Shown: positions 25,993-36,482, numbered from the stretch's first letter. The stretch is 64,000 nt of DNA from Mycobacterium asiaticum (GCF_001673315.1 NZ_LZLQ01000088.1:24042-88041); one strand, 5' to 3'. Notes: generated from the letters alone by a model not told the origin. Translations and numbers: made by a program.

Positions 25993-26020
25993 GAACAATG
26001 TTCTGATTAGAACAGTGTTC
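25993..26020. promoter_or_regulatory. tandem TetR operator (two GAACANTGTTC palindromes)
   Basis: Two 11-bp palindromes, GAACAATGTTC (25993-26003) and GAACAGTGTTC (26010-26020), have centres 17 bp apart, suiting a pair of repressor dimers. They lie immediately upstream of the TetR gene at 25976. Confidence 0.65.
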
Positions 26021-26031
26021 CAGTTCGGGTG

Positions 26032-26268
26032 TCAACGGTTACGCGTGTCAGGCGGCACTTGGGGGTGGAGTTCGTCGTACCGGGCGACCGGCACCGGTGG
26101 CGCCGCCGGAATGGTCCGATACCGTTCTGCGGGCAGCGGATCGTCGGCCAGCTCAGCTATTTCCAGGCCACCCGTCCCGCGTAATCGAGCTACTTGCCGC
26201 GCGAACGTGCACAGCTGCACAGCGACACGCCGCGGCAAACGGCATTCCGTCCCCGCTCGGGCCAGCAT
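26032..26268 (-). other. possible short hypothetical ORF in a 370-bp gap
   Basis: The gap 25977-26348 holds the TetR operator and, on the minus strand, a 78-codon open frame with reasonable composition ([20 protein letters not shown] and [17 protein letters not shown] segments). I see no family match, no clear ribosome-binding site and no partner. It could be a small gene, a gene remnant or chance. Nothing else is visible apart from an AT-richer stretch at about 26300-26335 before the methyltransferase. Confidence 0.2.
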
Positions 26269-26348
26269 CGGGCACGCCGGGGTTCCGGCGGCCCCGGTTT
26301 GTTAAGTTGGCTAAAGATCATCCGGCTATTCGGCGAATGAGGCATGGC

Positions 26349-27302
26349 ATGGCATCCTCCGGTTCCACCCGACACGAGGGAGACTCCTGGGATTTGGCAT
26401 CAAGTGTCGGGGTGACCGCAACCATGGTCGCCGCCGCCCGCGCGATGGCAACCCGCGCCGACAACCCGCTCGTCGAAGACCGGTTCGCCGAGCCGCTGGT
26501 GCGGGCTGTGGGCCTGGATGTACTCACCCGCCTGGCGGCCGGGGAAATCACTGCTGCCGACCTCGACGACGACCCGGAGCGTCCGTTCAATGCGGTAACC
26601 ACCGCCGCCGACAACATGGCGGTCCGTACCAAATTCTTTGACGAATTCTTTCTGGATGCGGCGCGGGCCGGTATCACGCAGGCCGTCATCTTGGCCTCGC
26701 GATTGGATTCGCGCGCCTACCGGCTGGCGTGGCCGGCGGGGACCGTGGTCTACGAAATCGACCAACCGCAAGTCACCGAGTTCAAGTCGCGCACCCTGGC
26801 CGAACTGGGTGCTCAACCCACTGCGGACTTGCGCACGGTATCGGTCGATCTGCGTGACGACTGGCCCGCCGCCTTGCGCGCTGCCGGATTCGACGCGGCG
26901 CAGCCGACTGCGTGGAGCGCCGAGGGCTTGCTCGGCTACCTACCGCCGGACGCTCAGGACCGTCTGCTGGACACCGTCACCAAGCTCAGCGCCCTGGGAA
27001 GCCGGTTCGCCACCGAAAGCATGAACAAGGTCGACGGCGACGACCAGGACCGGTTGGAGGAGCGCATGCGGGACGTCTCTGAGCGTTGGCACGCGCACGG
27101 TCTCGATCTGAACATGACCGAACTCGTATATTTCGGCGACCGCAACGAGGTCGCCGCGTACCTGACCGACCGTGGCTGGCTGATGACGAGCATCCCGCTT
27201 CCGGAATTGCGTGTGCTTCATGGACTTTCCCCCGAGGTCGAGGACGACGTACCGGCGGTGGAAATGCTCTACATCAGTGGGACCCTGTACAAGACACACT
27301 GA
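26349..27302 (+). CDS. putative SAM-dependent O-methyltransferase (Rv0726c-like) with altered motif I
   Basis: At 317 residues it is a third paralogue of the TIGR00027 family: [33 protein letters not shown] and [17 protein letters not shown]. Motif I reads [14 protein letters not shown]: Arg replaces the Gly found in the other three copies (AAGLD, ASGLD), which may impair or change SAM binding. ATG 26349 is chosen for the GAGG 6 nt upstream; an in-frame ATG 12 bp earlier is the alternative. It is followed after 15 bp by the fourth copy. Confidence 0.85.
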   Translation: MASSGSTRHEGDSWDLASSVGVTATMVAAARAMATRADNPLVEDRFAEPLVRAVGLDVLTRLAAGEITAADLDDDPERPFNAVTTAADNMAVRTKFFDEFFLDAARAGITQAVILASRLDSRAYRLAWPAGTVVYEIDQPQVTEFKSRTLAELGAQPTADLRTVSVDLRDDWPAALRAAGFDAAQPTAWSAEGLLGYLPPDAQDRLLDTVTKLSALGSRFATESMNKVDGDDQDRLEERMRDVSERWHAHGLDLNMTELVYFGDRNEVAAYLTDRGWLMTSIPLPELRVLHGLSPEVEDDVPAVEMLYISGTLYKTH

Positions 27303-27317
27303 GTAAAAAGGACGGGT

Positions 27318-28238
27318 ATGGCACGCGCTCACGACGACAACTGGGACCTCGCGTCAAGCGTCGGCGCAACCGCGACCATGGTTGCGGCCGGCCGGGCGCT
27401 GGTGACCCAGGCGCCCGACGGTCTGATCGACGATCCATTCGCGGGCCCGCTGGTTCGGGCTGTCGGGGTGGACTTCTTCACCAAGATGATCGACGGTGAA
27501 CTCGAACTCGAGTCGTTCGAAAATTTCTCGCCGGACCGCATGCAGGCGATGATCAACGGAATGGGTGTGCGCACCAAGTACTTTGATGAGTACTTCGCCA
27601 ACGCGACCGCCGCTGGGGTCCGGCAGGCAGTGATTCTGGCGTCCGGGCTGGACGCCCGCGCCTACCGGTTGCCCTGGCCGGAGGGAACCGTCGTCTACGA
27701 GATCGACCAGCCGCAGGTGATCGAGTTCAAGACTTCCACCCTGGCCGGTATCGGTGCCCAACCGAGCGCCATCCGGCGTACGGTGGCGATCGATCTCCGG
27801 GCGGACTGGCCGGCGGCGCTGCAGGCGGCCGGCCTGGATACGACGAGGCCGACGGCATGGCTGGCCGAGGGTCTGCTGATCTACCTCCCCCCGGAAGCCC
27901 AGGACCGGCTCTTCGACAACATCACCGCGCTCAGTGCGCCGGGTAGCACTGTCGCAACCGAATTCGTGCCTGGCATCGTGGATTTCGACGCCGACCGGGT
28001 GCGCGAGATGTCGGGTTCGTTGCGCGATCATGGCCTCGAGATCGACATGGCGTCGCTGGTGTATTCCGGCGAGCGCAACCACGTACTCGACTATCTTCGC
28101 GCCAAGGGTTGGGAGGTCGAGGGGGTGACCCGAACCGAACTGTTCAAGCAGCACGGGTTGTTGGTTCCTGCCCCGGCTGACGACGACCCGCTGGGCGAGA
28201 TCATCTTCATCAGCGGTGCGTTGAGCCGCCGTCAGTAG
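27318..28238 (+). CDS. putative SAM-dependent O-methyltransferase (Rv0725c-like)
   Basis: This 306-residue fourth paralogue of the family has [20 protein letters not shown] at the N-terminus, intact motif [28 protein letters not shown] and [25 protein letters not shown] lies just upstream of the ATG. It is in tandem with the previous methyltransferase, and its 3' end overlaps that of sppA on the other strand by 7 bp. Confidence 0.86.
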   Translation: MARAHDDNWDLASSVGATATMVAAGRALVTQAPDGLIDDPFAGPLVRAVGVDFFTKMIDGELELESFENFSPDRMQAMINGMGVRTKYFDEYFANATAAGVRQAVILASGLDARAYRLPWPEGTVVYEIDQPQVIEFKTSTLAGIGAQPSAIRRTVAIDLRADWPAALQAAGLDTTRPTAWLAEGLLIYLPPEAQDRLFDNITALSAPGSTVATEFVPGIVDFDADRVREMSGSLRDHGLEIDMASLVYSGERNHVLDYLRAKGWEVEGVTRTELFKQHGLLVPAPADDDPLGEIIFISGALSRRQ

Positions 28239-30013
28239 CGCGACTGCCCCAGCCACAACACATGGGCACCGCTGACCGCCTGCTCGGCCTGGTCGATGAT
28301 TCCGAGCACGGAGCGGACGAGCAACGCCCCGACCGCGTCGGGCAGCGAGGCGGCGGCCGGTTGCGAGGACGTCCGTCGCACCATGTCCAGCAGTGACGAG
28401 CCCGGATAGTTGAGCACCCGCACCTCGGCGTCCGGGTCCAGTCCGGCCAGCACCTTGGCACGGCGAACCGCGGTCCGCAGGCCACCGAGTTCGTCTACCA
28501 GACCACGTTCCAGCGCATCGGCGCCGGTCCAAACCCGGCCCCGGGCAACGACTTCCACCTCATCGGTGGTCAGGTTGCGGCCGTCTGCGACCCGCTGCAC
28601 GAAGTCGGTGTAGAACAGATCCGCCTCCGCCTCACGGTGAGCCTGTTGCTGCGGTGTGAACGGCGCATCGATGGACCAGGCATCGGCATTTGCGTTGGTG
28701 CGCACCGTGTCTGAGCTGACGCCGAGGCGGTCCTTGAGATCCCGAACCACCAGCTTGCCGGTGATGACGCCGATCGAACCGGTGATGGTGCCCGGATTCG
28801 CCACGATCGCGTCGGCGCCCATCGAGACGTAATAGCCACCGGACGCGGCGACCGAACCCATCGACGCCACCACCGGCTTGCCGCGTTCACGGGCCCGGAG
28901 GACTTCCCGCCAAATGGTTTCCGACGCGGTCACTGAACCGCCGGGACTATCCACCCGCAGCACGATTGCCGCCACCGACTCCTGAGCCGCCACCTCGCGC
29001 AGCGCCGCCGCGATGGTGTCACCGCCGGCATTGGACGGCCCGATCGGCAAGCCCTGCGGGCCGCCACGCCCATTGACGATCGCGCCCTGCAGGGTGATCA
29101 CGGCGACCGTCGGCTTGGTTCGGCGCCCAGGAACCGACGGCACCGCCGGGGTCAGCCGCGACCGGGCAGCACCGGCGTAGCGGGCCAAGTACATTCGTGG
29201 CGGCTTGTCCTCGTCATCTTCGGAGTCCGAGGCACTGGCGCCCACCAACTCCGCCATCCGCGCGTAGGCCTCATCGCGGAATCCGATCCGGTCGACCAGC
29301 CCGGAAGCCACCGCGTCGTCACGCAACAGCGGAGCGCGGTCGGCCAGGCTGTCCAGCGCGCCGGCATCGAGGTTGCGGGATTGGGCAACCGCCTGCCATA
29401 CCTGCGCCTGGAGGCTGTCCAGCATCCGAGTGACCGCCTCGCGATGTGCCTCGGTGAAACCATCCTCGGTGAAAAGATTTGCCGCCGACTTGTATTCGCC
29501 CTTAGCGATGAATTGAGCTTCGATGCCGGCTTTGTCCAGGGCGTCGCGCAGAAACATCGCGTGGCTGGCGAAGCCGATCAGGCCGACATCACCGGAAGGT
29601 TGCATCCAGACCTCGCGGAACGCCGACGCCAGGTAGTAGGACAGGGTGCCCGGATAGGTTTCTGCCCAAGCTAGGGACGGCTTGACCGCACTGAACGTCG
29701 CGATGGCATCGCGTAACTCCTGAACCGTCCCGATGGGCGACGGCGGCAACTGCACCCGAGCGATGAGTCCGGCGACCCGCGGGTCCTCGGCGGCACGGTG
29801 GATAGCCGTGACCGCGTCGCGCAGCGCCAGTTGCCGGCCACCGCCGGTGATGAGCGTCAGCGGGTCGAAGCCTGTCGTCTCCGGCGGTGCGCTACGGAGG
29901 TTCAGCTCCAGCACACAACCATTGGGTACGCCGTGGTGTCGGGCGGTGTCGACCCGGTCGACGAAGGCGCGCACATCGTCGAAACCGGGCAGCGTCGGCA
30001 GTAAAGCGAACAT
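28232..30013 (-). CDS. sppA: signal peptide peptidase SppA (protease IV, 67-kDa type)
   Basis: SppA degrades cleaved signal peptides in the membrane. The 593-residue sequence has two tandem S49 domains. The catalytic Lys is in [15 protein letters not shown] of the first domain and the nucleophilic Ser in [16 protein letters not shown] of the second, followed by TITGSIGVI. The ATG at 30013 ([13 protein letters not shown]) is chosen because AGGGTGG precedes it. An ATG 93 bp upstream is in frame but would run across the start of the divergent LLM gene. Confidence 0.9.
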   Translation of the reverse strand: MFALLPTLPGFDDVRAFVDRVDTARHHGVPNGCVLELNLRSAPPETTGFDPLTLITGGGRQLALRDAVTAIHRAAEDPRVAGLIARVQLPPSPIGTVQELRDAIATFSAVKPSLAWAETYPGTLSYYLASAFREVWMQPSGDVGLIGFASHAMFLRDALDKAGIEAQFIAKGEYKSAANLFTEDGFTEAHREAVTRMLDSLQAQVWQAVAQSRNLDAGALDSLADRAPLLRDDAVASGLVDRIGFRDEAYARMAELVGASASDSEDDEDKPPRMYLARYAGAARSRLTPAVPSVPGRRTKPTVAVITLQGAIVNGRGGPQGLPIGPSNAGGDTIAAALREVAAQESVAAIVLRVDSPGGSVTASETIWREVLRARERGKPVVASMGSVAASGGYYVSMGADAIVANPGTITGSIGVITGKLVVRDLKDRLGVSSDTVRTNANADAWSIDAPFTPQQQAHREAEADLFYTDFVQRVADGRNLTTDEVEVVARGRVWTGADALERGLVDELGGLRTAVRRAKVLAGLDPDAEVRVLNYPGSSLLDMVRRTSSQPAAASLPDAVGALLVRSVLGIIDQAEQAVSGAHVLWLGQSRY

Positions 30014-30086
30014 GTTTGCCACCCTACCGATCGCCCTGATACCGCGAGCAGCCGCAAAAGCGAACCTGACCAGTACCGTGGCTGGC

Positions 30087-31013
30087 GTGAGGTACTCGAT
30101 CGCCATCCCCCAGTTCGACTCGGACGGCTTTGACGCCGACGGGCTGCGTTCCTATCTGGCCCGGGCCGAGGAACTCGGTTTCGAGGGTGGCTGGGTACTC
30201 GAGCAGATCATTGGTGACGCGCCGCTGCTGGCGCCGCTGGAGTTGCTGGCCTACGCGGCTGCGTGCACCACGCGGTTGCGCCTGGGCGTTGGCGTCCTGG
30301 TGACGTCGCTGCACGATCCGCTGCAGTTGGCCTCGGCCGTGACGGCCGTCGACCGGCTCAGCCACGGTCGGCTCGACGTCGGTGTAGCCCCTGGCGGCGG
30401 CCGGCGCCGGTTCGCGGCCTTCGGCGTCGACAAGGACACCTACATCAGCTACTTCACCGAGGGCTTGCAGTTGATGAAGGCGGCCTGGTCGGACCAACCG
30501 CGGGTGACGTTCCACGGCCGGTTCCGTGACGTCGACGACTTACCCATCCAGCCCAAGCCGGTGCAGCGACCACATCCACCGATCTGGTTCGGCGGAGTGG
30601 CGCCCAAGGCGCTGGCCAGGGCGGTGCGGCACGGGGATGCGTTCTTGGGTGCCGGGTCGTCGTCGACGTCCGACTTTGCCACCGCGGTGCAGGGGGTGCG
30701 CCGCGAACTGGCCGTGCAGGACAAAGACCCGACCCGCTTCACCATCGGGAAACGGGTCTACCTGATGATCGACGACGATGCCGATCGCGCCCACGAACGC
30801 GTGCGTGCCGGGCTGCGCCGCATTTACGGCAAGATGGCCGGCATCGACGCCGTTCCGGTCGCAGGAACTCCGGCCGACGTCGTGCGTGGCCTTCGCGAAG
30901 TCATGTACGCCGGCGCGCAGATGCTGCTGTTCAATCCCGTCGGGGAAACGCTCACGCAGGACCGGGAGCAGATGGAACGTCTTGCCGCGGAGGTCATTCC
31001 GCGGTTGAGCTAG
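30087..31013 (+). CDS. LLM-class (F420-dependent type) flavin oxidoreductase
   Basis: The 308-residue luciferase-like TIM barrel starts RYSIAIPQFDSDGFD and has GVGVLVTSLHDPLQLA, the SHGRLDVGVAPGGG loop and PIWFGGVAPKAL, typical of F420- or FMN-dependent mycobacterial oxidoreductases. The substrate is unknown. GTG 30087 is chosen over a GTG 9 bp upstream by alignment of the first strand. It is divergent from sppA and ends 15 bp before the convergent rplO. I do not remember a gene here in M. tuberculosis, so it looks like an insertion. Confidence 0.84.
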   Translation: MRYSIAIPQFDSDGFDADGLRSYLARAEELGFEGGWVLEQIIGDAPLLAPLELLAYAAACTTRLRLGVGVLVTSLHDPLQLASAVTAVDRLSHGRLDVGVAPGGGRRRFAAFGVDKDTYISYFTEGLQLMKAAWSDQPRVTFHGRFRDVDDLPIQPKPVQRPHPPIWFGGVAPKALARAVRHGDAFLGAGSSSTSDFATAVQGVRRELAVQDKDPTRFTIGKRVYLMIDDDADRAHERVRAGLRRIYGKMAGIDAVPVAGTPADVVRGLREVMYAGAQMLLFNPVGETLTQDREQMERLAAEVIPRLS

Positions 31014-31028
31014 CTTGCGCCAGCGCAG

Positions 31029-31469
31029 TTACAGTTCGGTCGCCGAGCCGCCGGCCGCGGTGATCTTCTCGCGCGCGCTGCCGCTGAACTTGTGCGCCGA
31101 CAGCTGAACCGCGACGGTCAGCTTTCCGTCGCCGAGGACCTTCACCAACGTGTTCTTGCGAACCGCGCCCTTGGCCACCAACTCGTCGACACCAACCGAA
31201 CCGCCCTCGGGGAACAGGCGGTTGATGTCACCGACGTTGACCACCTGGTACTCGGTGCGGAACCGGTTGCGGAATCCCTTGAGCTTGGGCAACCGCATGT
31301 GCAGCGGCATCTGCCCACCCTCGAAGGTGGCGGGAACGTTCTTGCGGGCCTTCGTTCCCTTGGTGCCGCGGCCCGCGGACTTGCCCTTGGAACCCTCACC
31401 GCGGCCGACTCGGGTGCGCGCGGTCTTCGACCCGGGCGCAGGCCGCAGGTCGTGCAGCTTGATGGTCAC
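31029..31469 (-). CDS. rplO: 50S ribosomal protein L15
   Basis: The 146-residue L15 starts [14 protein letters not shown] and contains the glycine-rich [17 protein letters not shown] and [18 protein letters not shown]. It binds 23S rRNA late in large-subunit assembly. It is the last gene of the spc operon, 2 bp after rpmD. Confidence 0.97.
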   Translation of the reverse strand: MTIKLHDLRPAPGSKTARTRVGRGEGSKGKSAGRGTKGTKARKNVPATFEGGQMPLHMRLPKLKGFRNRFRTEYQVVNVGDINRLFPEGGSVGVDELVAKGAVRKNTLVKVLGDGKLTVAVQLSAHKFSGSAREKITAAGGSATEL

Positions 31470-31471
31470 TT

Positions 31472-31666
31472 CTACTTACCTCCGGTATTCGCGGGTTCCA
31501 CCTCGACGAGATGGCGCACCACGGCAATCAGCCCGCGGGTCTGCGCGTCGTCGTCGCGGATCACCGAGTGGCGAATCTTGCGCAAGCCCAGCGTCCGCAG
31601 GCTCTCGCGTTGCTTCCAGCGTGTCCCGATGGTGCTCCGCACCTGGGTGATTTTCAGTTGGCTCAT
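31472..31666 (-). CDS. rpmD: 50S ribosomal protein L30
   Basis: The 64-residue L30 contains [30 protein letters not shown] and the C-terminal HLVEVEPA. Start overlaps the rpsE stop by 4 bp (ATGA). Confidence 0.96.
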   Translation of the reverse strand: MSQLKITQVRSTIGTRWKQRESLRTLGLRKIRHSVIRDDDAQTRGLIAVVRHLVEVEPANTGGK

Positions 31667-32355
31667 GGCTGTGCATTTGCCTCTCTTGCCACCGCGGCCC
31701 TGGCCAGTGCGTCACTTTCGCGACGGGCCTTCAGCATCCCGGCCGGGGCGACATCCTCGATGGGCAGACCGCGGCGGGCGGCCACCTCCTCGGGACGCTG
31801 CAACATCTTGAGGGCGGTGACGGTCGCGTGCACCACGTTGATCGCATTGTCGCTACCCAGCGACTTGGCCAGAATGTCATGCACGCCAGCACATTCCAGC
31901 ACCGCGCGGGCTGCACCACCGGCGATCACACCGGTACCCGGGCTGGCCGGGCGCAATAGCACGACACCGGCAGCGGCCTCACCCTGCACCGGGTGCGTGA
32001 TGGTTCCGCCGATCAGCGGCACCCGGAAGAAACCCTTGCGGGCCTCCTCGACGCCCTTGGCGATCGCGGCCGGAACTTCCTTGGCCTTGCCGTAACCGAC
32101 GCCGACCATGCCGTGGCCGTCACCCACGATGACCAGAGCGGTGAAGCTGAACCGCCGACCACCCTTGACCACCTTGGAGACGCGGTTGATCGCAACGACC
32201 CGCTCCAGATAGTTGCCTTTGTCGCCGTCGCGGTCACGGTCGCGGCCACCACGGCCACCGCCATCGCGGCGGCCCCGCCCGTCGCGCGAGTCGCGGCCGT
32301 CGCGACTGTCCGGGCCCCGGCTATCTGTCGGACCGCCAGCGGGTTGTTCCGCCAT
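31663..32355 (-). CDS. rpsE: 30S ribosomal protein S5
   Basis: The 230-residue S5 has the conserved core ([48 protein letters not shown]). It helps decoding accuracy. The first 45 residues are a low-complexity Arg/Gly/Asp-rich extension with DSRDGR repeats, longer than in E. coli but usual for mycobacteria. It begins 37 bp after rplR. Confidence 0.97.
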   Translation of the reverse strand: MAEQPAGGPTDSRGPDSRDGRDSRDGRGRRDGGGRGGRDRDRDGDKGNYLERVVAINRVSKVVKGGRRFSFTALVIVGDGHGMVGVGYGKAKEVPAAIAKGVEEARKGFFRVPLIGGTITHPVQGEAAAGVVLLRPASPGTGVIAGGAARAVLECAGVHDILAKSLGSDNAINVVHATVTALKMLQRPEEVAARRGLPIEDVAPAGMLKARRESDALARAAVAREANAQP

Positions 32356-32392
32356 TATGCGAACCTTCCGTTCATCAGGCTGATGCTGATCA

Positions 32393-32761
32393 TTAGAAAC
32401 TCAATCCGTTCTCGCGCGCGGCATCAGCCAACGCCGCGATCCGTCCACCGTAGGTGTAGCCGCCGCGGTCGAATACCACCGAGTCGACGCCGGCTGCCTT
32501 GGCCCGCTCGGCGATCAACTGGCCGACCCGCACGCTACGGGCTTTCTTGTCCCCATCCACACCGCGGACGTCGGCTTCGATCGACGAGGCCGCTGCCACG
32601 GTGGTGCCGGTGAGGTCGTTCACCAACTGCACGTGGATGTGCCGTGACGACCGGTTGACCACCAAGCGGGGACGTTCGGCGGTGCCGGACACCTTTTTAC
32701 GCAACCGTGCGTGCCTGCGCAGCCGCGAGACCCGTCGCGTTGCGGAAATTGTTTGCGCCAT
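32393..32761 (-). CDS. rplR: 50S ribosomal protein L18
   Basis: The 122-residue L18 binds 5S rRNA. It contains [29 protein letters not shown] basic N-terminus, [14 protein letters not shown] and [20 protein letters not shown]. It lies 2 bp after rplF. Confidence 0.97.
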   Translation of the reverse strand: MAQTISATRRVSRLRRHARLRKKVSGTAERPRLVVNRSSRHIHVQLVNDLTGTTVAAASSIEADVRGVDGDKKARSVRVGQLIAERAKAAGVDSVVFDRGGYTYGGRIAALADAARENGLSF

Positions 32762-32763
32762 CG

Positions 32764-33303
32764 CTACTTACCTGTCTTTCCGACCTTGCGGCGGATCTGC
32801 TCACCCTCGTACCGCACGCCCTTGCCCTTATACGGGTCGGGACGGCGCAGGCGACGGATGTTCGCCGAGATCTGGCCGACCTTCTGCTTGTCGATGCCGG
32901 ACACCGTGAACTTGGTGGGTGCCTGGACCGCGAAGGTGATGCCTTCGGGGGCTTCGATTACCACCGGGTGGCTGTAGCCGAGCGCGAACTCCAGGTTGGA
33001 ACCCTTGAGCTGCACACGGTAACCGACACCGTAGATTTCCATCTTGGTCGTGTAACCCTCGGTCACGCCCGTCACCAGATTGGCCACCAAGGTCCGCGAC
33101 AACCCGTGCAGCGAGCGATTGTGCCGCTCGTCGTTGGGACGCGTAACCACAATTGCGCCATCGTCGTTGCGCGACACGGAGATCGGCTCGGCGACCGTCA
33201 ACGCGAGGGTGCCCTTGGGCCCCTTCACCGAGACGTTCTGGCCTTCGATCGTTACGTCGACTCCGGTGGGAACCGGAACCGGCTGCTTACCAATGCGCGA
33301 CAT
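32764..33303 (-). CDS. rplF: 50S ribosomal protein L6
   Basis: The 179-residue L6 contains [25 protein letters not shown] and the C-terminal signature [14 protein letters not shown]. It binds near the GTPase centre of the large subunit. Order rpsH-rplF-rplR is the standard spc order. Confidence 0.97.
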   Translation of the reverse strand: MSRIGKQPVPVPTGVDVTIEGQNVSVKGPKGTLALTVAEPISVSRNDDGAIVVTRPNDERHNRSLHGLSRTLVANLVTGVTEGYTTKMEIYGVGYRVQLKGSNLEFALGYSHPVVIEAPEGITFAVQAPTKFTVSGIDKQKVGQISANIRRLRRPDPYKGKGVRYEGEQIRRKVGKTGK

Positions 33304-33315
33304 ATCTAATTCCTC

Positions 33316-33714
33316 TCACCAGACATAAGCGAGGACTTCGCCGCCCACGCCTTGTCTCGCTGCCTGACGGTCGGTGAGCAGACCTGACGACGTCGAAATG
33401 ATCGCAACGCCAAGGCCGCCGAGCACGCGCGGCAGGTTGGTGGACTTTGCGTACACACGCAGACCGGGCTTGGACACCCGCTTCAAGCCGGCGATGCTGC
33501 GCTCCCGGCTGGGTCCGTACTTCAGCTGGACGATCAGCGACTTACCCACCCGGGCATCCTCGGTGTGGAAGTCGGTGATGTAACCCTCGTTCTTCAGGAT
33601 CTGGGCGATGTTGGCCTTGATCTTGGAGTGCGGCAAGGTCACTTCGTCGTGGTAGGCCGAGTTGGCGTTGCGCAGACGGGTCAAGAAGTCTGCGATTGGA
33701 TCCGTCATAGTCAT
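33316..33714 (-). CDS. rpsH: 30S ribosomal protein S8
   Basis: The 132-residue S8 contains [28 protein letters not shown] and the terminal [19 protein letters not shown]. In many bacteria S8 is also the translational repressor of the spc operon; no repressor site was sought in detail here. It follows rpsZ after 72 bp. Confidence 0.97.
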   Translation of the reverse strand: MTMTDPIADFLTRLRNANSAYHDEVTLPHSKIKANIAQILKNEGYITDFHTEDARVGKSLIVQLKYGPSRERSIAGLKRVSKPGLRVYAKSTNLPRVLGGLGVAIISTSSGLLTDRQAARQGVGGEVLAYVW

Positions 33715-33786
33715 CGAGCGCTGCTCCTCTTCATCGCTACGCTCTGCATCGTCGTCATCGCGGTCATGGTTAGTCCTTGTGTCCCG

Positions 33787-33972
33787 TCACCAACTGCTCT
33801 TCTGAACGCCAGGCAGTTCACCCGCGTGCGCCATCTCGCGCAGGCAGATCCTGCACAGCCCGAATTTGCGGAACACCGCGCGCGGACGACCGCACTTGCT
33901 GCAGCGCGTGTAGCCGCGCACCGCGAACTTCGGCTTGCGTGCGGCCTTGTTGACCAATGCCTTCTTCGCCAT
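33787..33972 (-). CDS. rpsZ: 30S ribosomal protein S14 type Z
   Basis: The 61-residue zinc-binding S14 contains [19 protein letters not shown] followed by the two zinc pairs C-x2-C (CSKC) and C-x2-C (CRIC) separated by about 12 residues. It starts at ATG 33972, inside a longer open frame, 4 bp after the rplE stop. This is the C+ paralogue that a zinc-independent S14 replaces under zinc limitation. Confidence 0.96.
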
Positions 33973-33976
33973 CTGC

Positions 33977-34549
33977 TCAGTTCTCCTTGAAGGGAAAGCC
34001 GAGGGCCCGCAACAGCGCCCGTCCCTCGTCGTCGTTCGTCGCCGAGGTGACGACGTTGATGTCCATGCCGCGGACCCGGTCGATCTTGTCGACGTCGATC
34101 TCGTGGAACACCGACTGTTCGGCGAGACCGAAGGTGTAGTTGCCGACACCGTCGAACTGCTTGGGCGACAACCCGCGGAAGTCTCTGATGCGGGGCAGCG
34201 CGATCGAGGTGAGCCGGTCCAGGAACTCCCACATCCGGTCGCCACGCAGCGTCACCCGTGCCCCGATCGGCATTCCCTCGCGCAACTTGAACTGCGCGAT
34301 GGACTTTCGCGCCTTGCGAATCTCGGGACGTTGCCCGGTGATCAGCGCCAAGTCGTTGACGGCACCGTTGATCAACTTCGCGTCACGCGCGGCTTCGCCG
34401 ACACCCATGTTGACCACGACCTTGGTCACCGTCGGGATCTGCATGACGTTGGCGTAGTTGAACTGCTTGTGCAACGCGTCGCGGATCTCGCTGCGGTAGC
34501 GCTCTTTCAAGCGCGGCTGCGTCTTCATGTCAGCCTCTGCTGTGGTCAT
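33977..34549 (-). CDS. rplE: 50S ribosomal protein L5
   Basis: The 190-residue L5 binds 5S rRNA and contacts the P-site tRNA. It contains [35 protein letters not shown] and [17 protein letters not shown]. One bp separates it from rplX. Confidence 0.97.
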
Positions 34550-34550
34550 G

Positions 34551-34868
34551 TCAGATGTCCTTGCCGTTGCGCTTCGAGATACGGACCCGCTTGCCGGTCT
34601 CCTCGTCTACGCGGTAGCCGATGCGGGTGGGCGTGCCGTCCGAATCAACAACCATCACGTTGGAGACGTGGATCGGCGCTTCCTGGGTGACGATGCCACC
34701 CGAGCGGGCGCCGCGCTGGTTGGTCGATACGGCGGTGTGCTTCTTGATCCGGTTGACGCCTTCGACCAGCACCCGATTGCGATCCGGGTAAGCCTGAATG
34801 ACCTTGCCCTTGGCGCCCTTGTCTTTGCCGGCGATGACGAGCACGGTGTCGCCTTTGTGGACCTTCAT
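34551..34868 (-). CDS. rplX: 50S ribosomal protein L24
   Basis: The 105-residue L24 is an assembly initiator with an N-terminal KOW motif ([20 protein letters not shown]). It directly abuts the rplN stop. Confidence 0.97.
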   Translation of the reverse strand: MKVHKGDTVLVIAGKDKGAKGKVIQAYPDRNRVLVEGVNRIKKHTAVSTNQRGARSGGIVTQEAPIHVSNVMVVDSDGTPTRIGYRVDEETGKRVRISKRNGKDI

Positions 34869-35237
34869 CTACAACACCTCCGGGGCCAGCGAGATGATCT
34901 TCATGAACTTCTTCTCCCGCAACTCGCGGCCGACCGGGCCGAAGATGCGCGTTCCGCGCGGGTCGTTGTCGGGCTTGATGATCACTGCGGCGTTCTCGTC
35001 GAACTTGATGTAGCTACCGTCGGGCCGCCGGCGTTCCTTGACGGTGCGCACCACAACAGCCTTGACGACGTCTCCCCGCTTGACGTTGCCGCCCGGGATG
35101 GCGTCCTTGACCGTGGCCACGATGACATCACCGATCCCGGCGTAGCGCCGCGATGAACCACCGAGCACCCGGATGCACAAGATCTCCTTGGCGCCGGTGT
35201 TGTCGGCGACCTTGAGCCGCGATTCCTGCTGAATCAC
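34869..35237 (-). CDS. rplN: 50S ribosomal protein L14
   Basis: The 122-residue L14 contains [32 protein letters not shown] and [11 protein letters not shown]. The GTG at 35237 is preceded by AGGAG at proper spacing; the open frame continues 36 codons upstream but is not coding. It is the first gene of the spc operon, with a sigma-A-like promoter about 170-200 bp upstream. Confidence 0.97.
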   Translation of the reverse strand: MIQQESRLKVADNTGAKEILCIRVLGGSSRRYAGIGDVIVATVKDAIPGGNVKRGDVVKAVVVRTVKERRRPDGSYIKFDENAAVIIKPDNDPRGTRIFGPVGRELREKKFMKIISLAPEVL

Positions 35238-35409
35238 TAGATCTCCTGACCTGGTTGACGTGTGCGCGGCAAGAGAACAGGCGGTATGGGCCCAACGCGG
35301 GCACAACCGACAGCAGCACAAGCCTTGCGCGGTCTTGACAAGCATTCGTTCCCGAAGGGCACGCGGGGCCGGACGTTTGCACGAACCAGCCGAGGTCTGC
35401 CCAAGGCAA

Positions 35410-35445
35410 CCCCTAGAGTCTAGGGGACGAGCAGCTCAGCGCCAA
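35410..35445 (-). promoter_or_regulatory. spc operon promoter overlapping a 17-bp palindrome
   Basis: On the minus strand TTGGCG (35445-35440), a 17-bp spacer, and TAGACT (35422-35417) form a good housekeeping promoter for rplN. The -10 sits inside the perfect palindrome CCCCTAGA-G-TCTAGGGG (35410-35426), which could be an operator or part of the initial transcript. The remaining leader (35238-35409) shows no gene. Confidence 0.6.
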
Positions 35446-35476
35446 ATTGGCGGACGACCGACACCGTTTCTGAGGG

Positions 35477-36418
35477 TCAGTCCGACTGTTTTCGATAGGC
35501 CAGGATGAACAGCGTCATCGCGACGATCAGGGCCAGCAGCACCCACAGCGTTACGGCCTGATCCACCCAGGAACCTTCTGGTGGCTTGCCCGGGAAGATA
35601 TTTCGCAGCGGGACGACCGCGAACAGCATGGCGGCGAACCACGACACGAACGGCGGCATGAACTTCTTTTTGCCCAACACCATTGGGATTGAGACCCACA
35701 ACGCCAACGCCGGCAGCGAGATAAGCACCAGCACAATGCCCAGGTCGAAGATCAACGTGCTTTTCGACCGGTGCAGCGTGATGATCACGTCGTCCGGACG
35801 GGGGTCGGTCTGGGTCGACTCGCCGACTCGCCGGACGCTGACGTCCCAGCCTCCGACCTCACCGATCACCTCGACGCGTGCGTCCTCCTTGACGCGGTTC
35901 GGTCCAGTGCCTGAATACACTTCGGCTTGGATGGTTCCGGTCGTATACGAGTCAAACGGCCAGTTGGCGGGATCGCCTTCGGCGTCAAGATACGTGCTCT
36001 GTTGCGCGGGTGACTTACCCACCGGATATTGCAGATCACCCAAATCATTCTCGGGATAGAGACGCACGGTGAGATCCTGGGTCAGCGTGTGAAACTCCTT
36101 GTCGACCTTCGACTGTTCGGGACTGACGAGAACACTCACCTTCAGACGGTTGTTGACCGTGTCGAGTTCCTCCACCTTCACCTGCACGACAGTGTCTTCG
36201 ACAGTGCCTAGGTCCGCCGGGGGCAGCGGTTCGGCCGAAGTGGCCAATAAGTGGACGCCGACCAACGAGATCACATACACGGCCACCACGGCCAGGATCA
36301 CGCCGAGATCGACCAGCAGGCGCCTTCCCCGCCTCTCCGGCCGGGGTTGTCCCGGTTGCGGCGTGCTTTGCGGCGGCGCGCTTTGCGGCGGTGCGGGCGG
36401 CGGGGCCTGATGACTCAT
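35477..36418 (-). CDS. DUF4436-family membrane protein (Rv0713-like)
   Basis: The 313-residue membrane protein has a Pro/Gln-rich cytoplasmic N-terminus (about 30 residues), one TM helix (LGVILAVVAVYVISLVGVHL), a roughly 170-residue extracytoplasmic domain, and three C-terminal TM segments around residues 210-305. The ATG at 36418 (MSHQAPPPAPP) gives the length I recall for the tuberculosis protein. It lies downstream of the atsA-FGE pair in the same direction. Function is unknown. Confidence 0.82.
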   Translation of the reverse strand: MSHQAPPPAPPQSAPPQSTPQPGQPRPERRGRRLLVDLGVILAVVAVYVISLVGVHLLATSAEPLPPADLGTVEDTVVQVKVEELDTVNNRLKVSVLVSPEQSKVDKEFHTLTQDLTVRLYPENDLGDLQYPVGKSPAQQSTYLDAEGDPANWPFDSYTTGTIQAEVYSGTGPNRVKEDARVEVIGEVGGWDVSVRRVGESTQTDPRPDDVIITLHRSKSTLIFDLGIVLVLISLPALALWVSIPMVLGKKKFMPPFVSWFAAMLFAVVPLRNIFPGKPPEGSWVDQAVTLWVLLALIVAMTLFILAYRKQSD

Positions 36419-36482
36419 CGGACACGGCCTTTCGGTGGAAGCGCGGGGGTTTGCTGGCGAAAGGCTATTGAAACGCATAGCT

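Noticed and set aside
27354..28532. 392-codon minus-strand open frame across a methyltransferase and the sppA end
   Set aside because: Antisense to conserved motifs and spans two genes in different directions.
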